In this document: positions 58,725-64,000 of the stretch, piece by piece
Layout: each line of letters starts with the position of its first letter
Position numbering within the stretch: the first letter of the stretch is position 1
From: Spodoptera frugiperda
Taxonomy: Eukaryota; Arthropoda; Insecta; Lepidoptera; Noctuidae
DNA: 64,000 nucleotides
Assembly: GCF_023101765.2 (NCBI RefSeq)
Contig: NC_064223.1
Coordinates: forward strand, 2,294,001 to 2,358,000
Reading direction: 5' to 3'
Translations under genes and position numbers: made by a program
Notes under the pieces: generated by a model
What the model was told of the DNA's origin: nothing
The model's input: only the letters and a program-made list of their open reading frames with translations
Databases searched by the model: none

Positions 58725-61484
58725 GTAATTAATAGCAATTTTCCTTTTGGATTTCTTGCGCCCCTGTTCTTGGGTGAAAGTGTAACTTTAGCGAATCATT
58801 AAATGATTCGCAAATCATAAAATTCGCATGTTTATCATTGGTCTGTGCACCTGCAGACGGTGTTCAGTGAAATGTCTGGCGGGGCGCGTCACGCACGGGA
58901 GAAAGTGTACTACAAAAGCGTACCTGCGACTGGTCCCCAATTGGGTTGCGACCTCGAATATCAGCCGACACGGGTCTTCTTTTTAGAGTTCCGTACTCGT
59001 TATCGACTGTTTTGACCGGTATATCTTAGCAATAAGAAGAATCGTTAATGAAGATGGTCCAATATTGACCAACATTATCGTTTTAACGCCAACTCGTTTT
59101 CTGCACTATACGTGCTTGAATTATCGTTGGTCACGTTTTCGTTGAGGATGCAAAGCCCCTAAAAGGCACAAATTCAAACTTAGCCAGTTTTTTTAACCTC
59201 GCAAACCGCCGCTCGGAGACTTCCTCTAAACCGGTCTGCTCCAAAACTTGCTGGGACGCGGAAAACTATTTGTGAACGATTATGTGCTCTATGCTTATGA
59301 AAAAAGACCTATGTCTATGTTACACGACTATCAACAGCAACGCTAATTGAGTTTCGTTATTAACAGTCAATTTGAATTAAACGACGCGACGTCGAATACT
59401 TTCCGTTTTTAATCTTAAAGCAATCTATTTCGAAGATAAAAGATGAAGCTGACTTTTTAAATGATCGCGGTTGATAGCTGGAAAGTGGTTTGGACAACTG
59501 TTCAATAAGTATTTGCAGCATATAGAAATCTAATAACAAAAACAAAGAAGCGTCTAGTCTCTAGAATGCGATTTGCGGGAATGTGAGTTGGTTAGACCCA
59601 TGTTGTACTTTATTGAGAAGGCGGTGAGGTTCAAATATGCTTGTTGGTGATTGTCACCCATGTTTGTAAGGACGTCGCCACGATGCCGTCCCGGGGTTTT
59701 GTTTCTCCCGGCTACGAAACTGGATTCCTTTGAAACGTTTTACTTAAAGACTGAATGGGAGCCAGTTTCATTGTTTGGTAACGCGTTGTCTCCTTTTGGT
59801 GGGGTAACGGCGATTTGATGTTAAGGTCTAACAATTTTCACCTTTTATATCGAACGAATCGGTTATTCTAAAGAGCGGCCTTTCTTCAGGCTGTTCACTT
59901 ATATTCTTTATTACTTCCTGGGTATCTAAAATGGCTAAGTGAGTAATAAAAAAATGATAATTGGCAGAACGTTGTTGACGAAATCAATTAATTTTGCAGT
60001 TACATCGATCGTTAGTTTGATTTATTGGTTGGATACAAGTATTTAGCTCAATGTCGCGTTATTCGTCGCACCATTTTGTAATTTCTAAGTAAACTAGCGA
60101 GATGCGAAACTGGGACAGAAACGAAACGAGATAGAATTCACGAAAATATTTGCTGTTTTTGTGTGTTTCAAATTGAATATTTATGCCGATATGTTGCCAA
60201 TAACTCGCATCTGATTTGTACATCGTCTTTTGTGACGAAACTGATAGGCAATAGATAACCTAGATATTATCTAAAAAAGAGTGCCTTACAAGACTGTATC
60301 AACTTCGCAATGTTCCACAATCGTAACGTTTATGATTACGTCTTCATTTCGTATTTTGTAAATAATCGAAATCCAGTCCAACAGTTTAACATTTCATACA
60401 TTTCAACCGAATTGTATACTCCTTTGAGAAACAGACTCAAATATCGTTTTCTGGTGTTTTGGATATCGTAACTGTTAATAAACATAGCTCGATATTTCTT
60501 CAATAAGGCATACATATACATACATGTTACCTATATCTCTTGCGTATTTTGTAAATACCCTCCTCACCTTACCTACCTCATTAGACTCAGGTGATACCTA
60601 CTTTAAACATAACTATAAATAGGTGATTAGCAATTAATCCCCTTTTGAATCATACTGCAGATTTTTTCCTCGTATGTTTTCATATAACTGATTGCAATCA
60701 GACTGATTTGAATAAAAATTGAGGTTCTAAGGTGACCGGCTTAAACAGGTAGTGATTTATAGAAAACTTTTATAGCTGTAACGTTTTCTATATTAAAATA
60801 ATTTGAACAGATAACTGGGTGTATTGATTGATCATCAGTAGGTGTGTCTACTGGTCTTAGCTCAAGTGACTGGGTAAGTAAACACTCATGAGAAGTGAAA
60901 ATTTCAAGTAAAGTGGGTCACGGTTCAGTCTAGCAGTCTCTTGGATTGTGAATTAAATTAATTAGACGGATAATTTGAATTTTTGCGGTCGTTGACGGTT
61001 TCGTCTGTTACGATGTTTGAAGCGTTTGTTGTTTCGGAGGTAGTCGTTGGCTCCTCACATCTACAATGTTTATGTTTGTTAGTAAATACGGAACTACAAT
61101 TATCTTTACCTTGAGTGTTTCGGCAATCACTAATCTGCTAACTGCTAACTTTGATAACACAGTCTAATCAACACATAACACTGTAGATATGTAATTTATA
61201 TGTGATCTAATGTCTAAATATACAAAACCATAGTTCACGGTGAATGACAGTAAAAAAAATCTTGATAAGAATCAAAATGTACACTGAACGAAAAAAAAAT
61301 ATATAAAAGTTCAACAGTCTCGATGGAATGCATGCATTTCAAGTCGCTGGATCAGTTATAAATAACGAAACTTCATTGTGTGTAGGTAAATATGTAAGAA
61401 CACTTCACAGTTCATTGGAATTATTATGTTGAATTGAACACTTTGTAAACACAAAAGTTTTTGAAAGTTATGATTTCATCGTTT
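58725..61484. other. Putative intron or intergenic DNA
   Basis: If the gene at 58434 is real this is its second intron or beyond. I searched for a phase-0 continuation and found only weak acceptor/donor pairs, for example 59890..59921, which I do not call. No repeats were identified with confidence. Confidence 0.35.
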
Positions 61485-61680
61485 CCCGTCTGTCACTGTG
61501 CGGAGCGCCACCAAACACGCCCGACCGCGGCGGCGGTTACATTCAATATGGCGCCCGACCGACTGAACGAACGAATGACGGCTGAGCGAATGGTTGCGAA
61601 AGAACACGAACGATGACCGGTGAAGTCCGAACTCCGAAGGCTTCGTGCGATGATTGGCTTGCGCTCGAGCAGGCACCGAA
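61485..61680. promoter_or_regulatory. CpG-rich promoter-like island
   Basis: The densest CpG stretch of the right half: CCGACCGCGGCGGCGGTTAC, CAATATGGCGCCCGACC and an inverted CCAAT box (TGATTGGC at 61651). The CCAAT orientation would suit minus-strand transcription, for instance a distant first exon of the 1073-residue gene; this is inference. Confidence 0.35.
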
Positions 61681-62039
61681 TCAACAATTTTATTTTGTTT
61701 TGAACTTTTTGAAGTATAATACGTAAATGTATTTTTTCTATAATATGGTGTTTTTTTTAATATTTAACTTCCTACATACAAAATTAATTCAATAAACACA
61801 TTTCCTTGTAATGATAACTCACTGTCTATTGTTTTGCAATGAAAATAATTCTTCCATTGCATTGTTTCCTAATCTGATTTCATTACGGTAAACAGATTGT
61901 GTGAATTGTATAACGCTTAAATGTTAAATCTAAGTAGATGTAATCTGCAGTGTAACACGTAATACTCATCACACCTGAAGCATTTTAAACCAAGAAAGAT
62001 GTTTCTTTATGCAGATTTTTAGTGGCTTCTGTTCGTTAG

Positions 62040-62205
62040 TGATAACGCGGTAGCAATACGCCAATCCCCGATTCCCCAATAACCCTTAAATTCTTAACCC
62101 CCGGAAGGCCGGCAACGCACTTGTAACGCCTCTGGTGTTTCAAATGTCCATGGGCGGCAGCGATTGCTTACCATCAGGTGATCCGTCTGCTTGTTTACTG
62201 GCTTA
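62040..62205 (+). repeat. Dispersed moth repeat, family C
   Basis: Contains TAAATTCTTAACCCCCGGAA, GGCCGGCAACGCACTTGTAA, CGCCTCTGGTGTTTCAAATG, TCCATGGGCGGCAGCGATTG and CCATCAGGTGATCCGTCTGC. It is better preserved than the copy at 33695. Confidence 0.7.
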
Positions 62206-63612
62206 TACCTACCATGAAAAGCCTCCACTATTGATCGTTTAACGACTAGCATTGAGAACGTTTAACTTTAAAAAGGTTGCATTACAAGCGACTAAAAACT
62301 TTGAAAAGTAACACGAACGCACCGTTGACTTTAGCCATTAATTCAATTAAAACAACAAAATCAGTCACGTCAAAGTTTCTCGTCAAAATCAACAAATGTG
62401 TGGTGTTCAATAAATTCAAGAGTTTAATAATAATTTACCGGTTTTTGTATGCAAATTATGAGTTGATCCTTTTCCGGCTATCCAAGAAGTAACCTGAAAT
62501 GGCGCTGGATTTAGTCAGCATTGCCCAACCCCACTACATACCTGGGTTAGTTCAGTGTCTAGATATTATACAACTATACTTTTATACCTTACCCAGAAAT
62601 TCCCAGTAGTAGCAAGTACTCAGTAATAAAGCCTGATGTGTATAGTAATAGACCTTTATTAAGGAAAAGCGTGATGGAGTGATTCATCTGGGAAAGATGA
62701 ATGTGCCTCTCAATGTCACACTAAATAAAACTCACTTCGTGGTCCCATTTACATACCTACTTACTAGAGATATATGGGAAAATAATTATTGGATATGGGA
62801 ATTATTAAAATTATTTGTTGGAAAGTAGGTCTTGTACTTAATAAGTATTTCTCTAGGTGAATAATGTTAAGTTAAACAGTAAACGATTAATTAATTTAAA
62901 AATAATCTGAACCTTTTATAATTACTTCAAACCTCGTAAATTCAAGTTCTACACAGCTTTAGCGACCAAGCAACAAGAATTCAATGTCTCATGACCATAT
63001 ACAAACATTATAATTTACGGTTGCACTTAGTAACATTTATTATTAAGATTAAGAGCCAAAAAAGGGCTCATGTCGCCAGGAACAGACCACGGTGCATTTG
63101 CATGTCGAAATTAAAACTCCAGCGCCATTCTGTCATCATTGAAAATTGCAAAATTGGCGCCAATTACATAATGGTTGTTACTTTTGATGCCACATAATTC
63201 ACAATGTCAGGAGAGCGTTACAAATGTATTTTATTGATGGACTCTGAGTTCGTTTGTTCGAATTTACTTATAAGGACTCTTATGTAATGTCTGTTGTGTT
63301 ATACGCCTGTTGACAATGTATTTAGGGCATTGCGTCGGCTCGCGTGTCCGAATATGATAAATGATTTCATTTATTATGTATTTCCAACGCGTGAAGTTTT
63401 CGTAAACGATCGTTTTCGACATTTCTATATGTAGGGCCTGGCAAGGGAATGTTACGTGCTGTCTATTAGTTTGTGAGGTTTTGTGTGCTGTGAAATTGAT
63501 TATAGAAACCTATAAACCCAGTTAGGATTGAATTACTGAGGCCTTACTTACCGTACTCTATATATTTTTTTAAACGTTGCCTCGTTATTTTTTTTTAAAC
63601 GTTACCCCACAT
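62206..63612. other. Non-coding stretch
   Basis: Two short plus-strand frames (71 and 68 codons) of no special character. No repeats or RNA genes seen. Confidence 0.35.
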
Positions 63613-64000
63613 TAGGATTTTCTCCTGTGTCGTGGGTGCGTTTACAAACATCTAGACACACGGCAGTGTGTCCGCCAAGTTCGAGCAAAAAAACCGACAC
63701 ACCGGCCGTGGGTTATATTACACGAACCATTTCGGGCCAAGTTCGACCCACCTATAACTCAAAATCTATTTTATCTACGCATATGAAATTTCTAGTATCT
63801 GTCGAGATCTACTTACTTATCTAAAATACAAAATTTCATTAATGTACCTATTGTAGGTCTTGAGATATTGACGTCAGAAAATCGCTATTTTTACTATACA
63901 CTCACTGACTGACTGACTGACTGACTGACTCACTCACTCATCAAAAACCTAGACTACTTCCAATGGTCCTATTGACTTGAAATTTGGCATGGAGGTAGGT
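63613..64000. repeat. SINE family B tail fragment followed by another dispersed repeat with a GACT microsatellite
   Basis: 63613..63651 is only the far end of SINE family B (TAGGATTTTCTCCTGTGTCG, TGGGTGCGTTTACAAACAT). It then switches at ATCTAGACACACGGCAG to a second repeat. Near 63905..63941 is a (GACT)n/(CACT)n tract, followed by CCAATGGTCCTATTGACTTG, common words of moth mobile elements. The right border lies outside the window. Confidence 0.55.

Noticed and set aside
61476..61687. Two basic minus-strand frames (64-66 codons) over the CpG-rich patch
   Set aside because: Arg-rich translations are expected from CpG-rich DNA; more likely promoter or untranslated sequence.
63900..63945. Short regular repeats resembling a CRISPR array
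   Set aside because: A simple GACT/CACT microsatellite without spacers, in a eukaryotic genome.

Overview
The window is AT-rich nuclear DNA of an insect, most likely a noctuid-type moth (Lepidoptera). The evidence is the spliceosomal introns with GT..AG borders, a nuclear tRNA-Lys with a Pol III T-run, insect-type TATA/initiator promoters, and several dispersed SINE and MITE families that I recognise as typical of moths. The species assignment is inference.

Genes are packed into the first 10 kb. At the left edge, on the minus strand, is the start of a SMYD-type (SET + MYND) methyltransferase gene, split over two exons (947..820 and 75..1) and running off the window. Head to head with it, on the plus strand, is a three-exon gene for the small basic C1orf131/DUF4602 nucleolar protein (1834..3613). 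A single-exon, TATA-driven gene follows (5095..5712). It encodes a 205-residue acidic protein with seven copies of a Glu/Ser/Cys heptapeptide, and I do not recognise its family. Next, on the minus strand, is one very large exon (9933..6712) for a 1073-residue protein with an N-terminal coiled coil and SH3-ligand proline motifs, also unassigned. Its start codon lies exactly at a splice acceptor, so its first exon and promoter lie further right.

From 10 to 64 kb the DNA is gene-poor and dominated by transposon remnants. There are at least seven copies of one poly(A)-tailed SINE, two with clear target-site duplications (one perfect). There are five pieces of a tRNA-derived SINE, a foldback element, a hAT MITE (8-bp duplication), a Harbinger-type MITE (3-bp duplication) and a piggyBac deletion derivative (TTAA). 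The deletion derivative keeps a short reading frame that appears to join the two ends of the transposase. The one certain RNA gene is tRNA-Lys(CTT) at 22461..22533.

Some less certain signals deserve attention. There are blocks of broken, plus-strand, protein-like reading frames at 26.9-29.9 kb and 34.6-40.4 kb; these may be remnants of an old integrated element or virus, or of a dead gene, and I could not assign them. There is a cysteine-rich minus-strand frame at 46.9-47.2 kb, just downstream of a TATA box inside a hairpin. There is a plausible two-exon start of a secreted-protein gene at 58434..58724. Promoter-like sites lie at 24.3, 55.55 and 61.5 kb, any of which could serve the long upstream region of the 1073-residue gene. 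I found no CRISPR array, prokaryotic operon or clearly new functional system.
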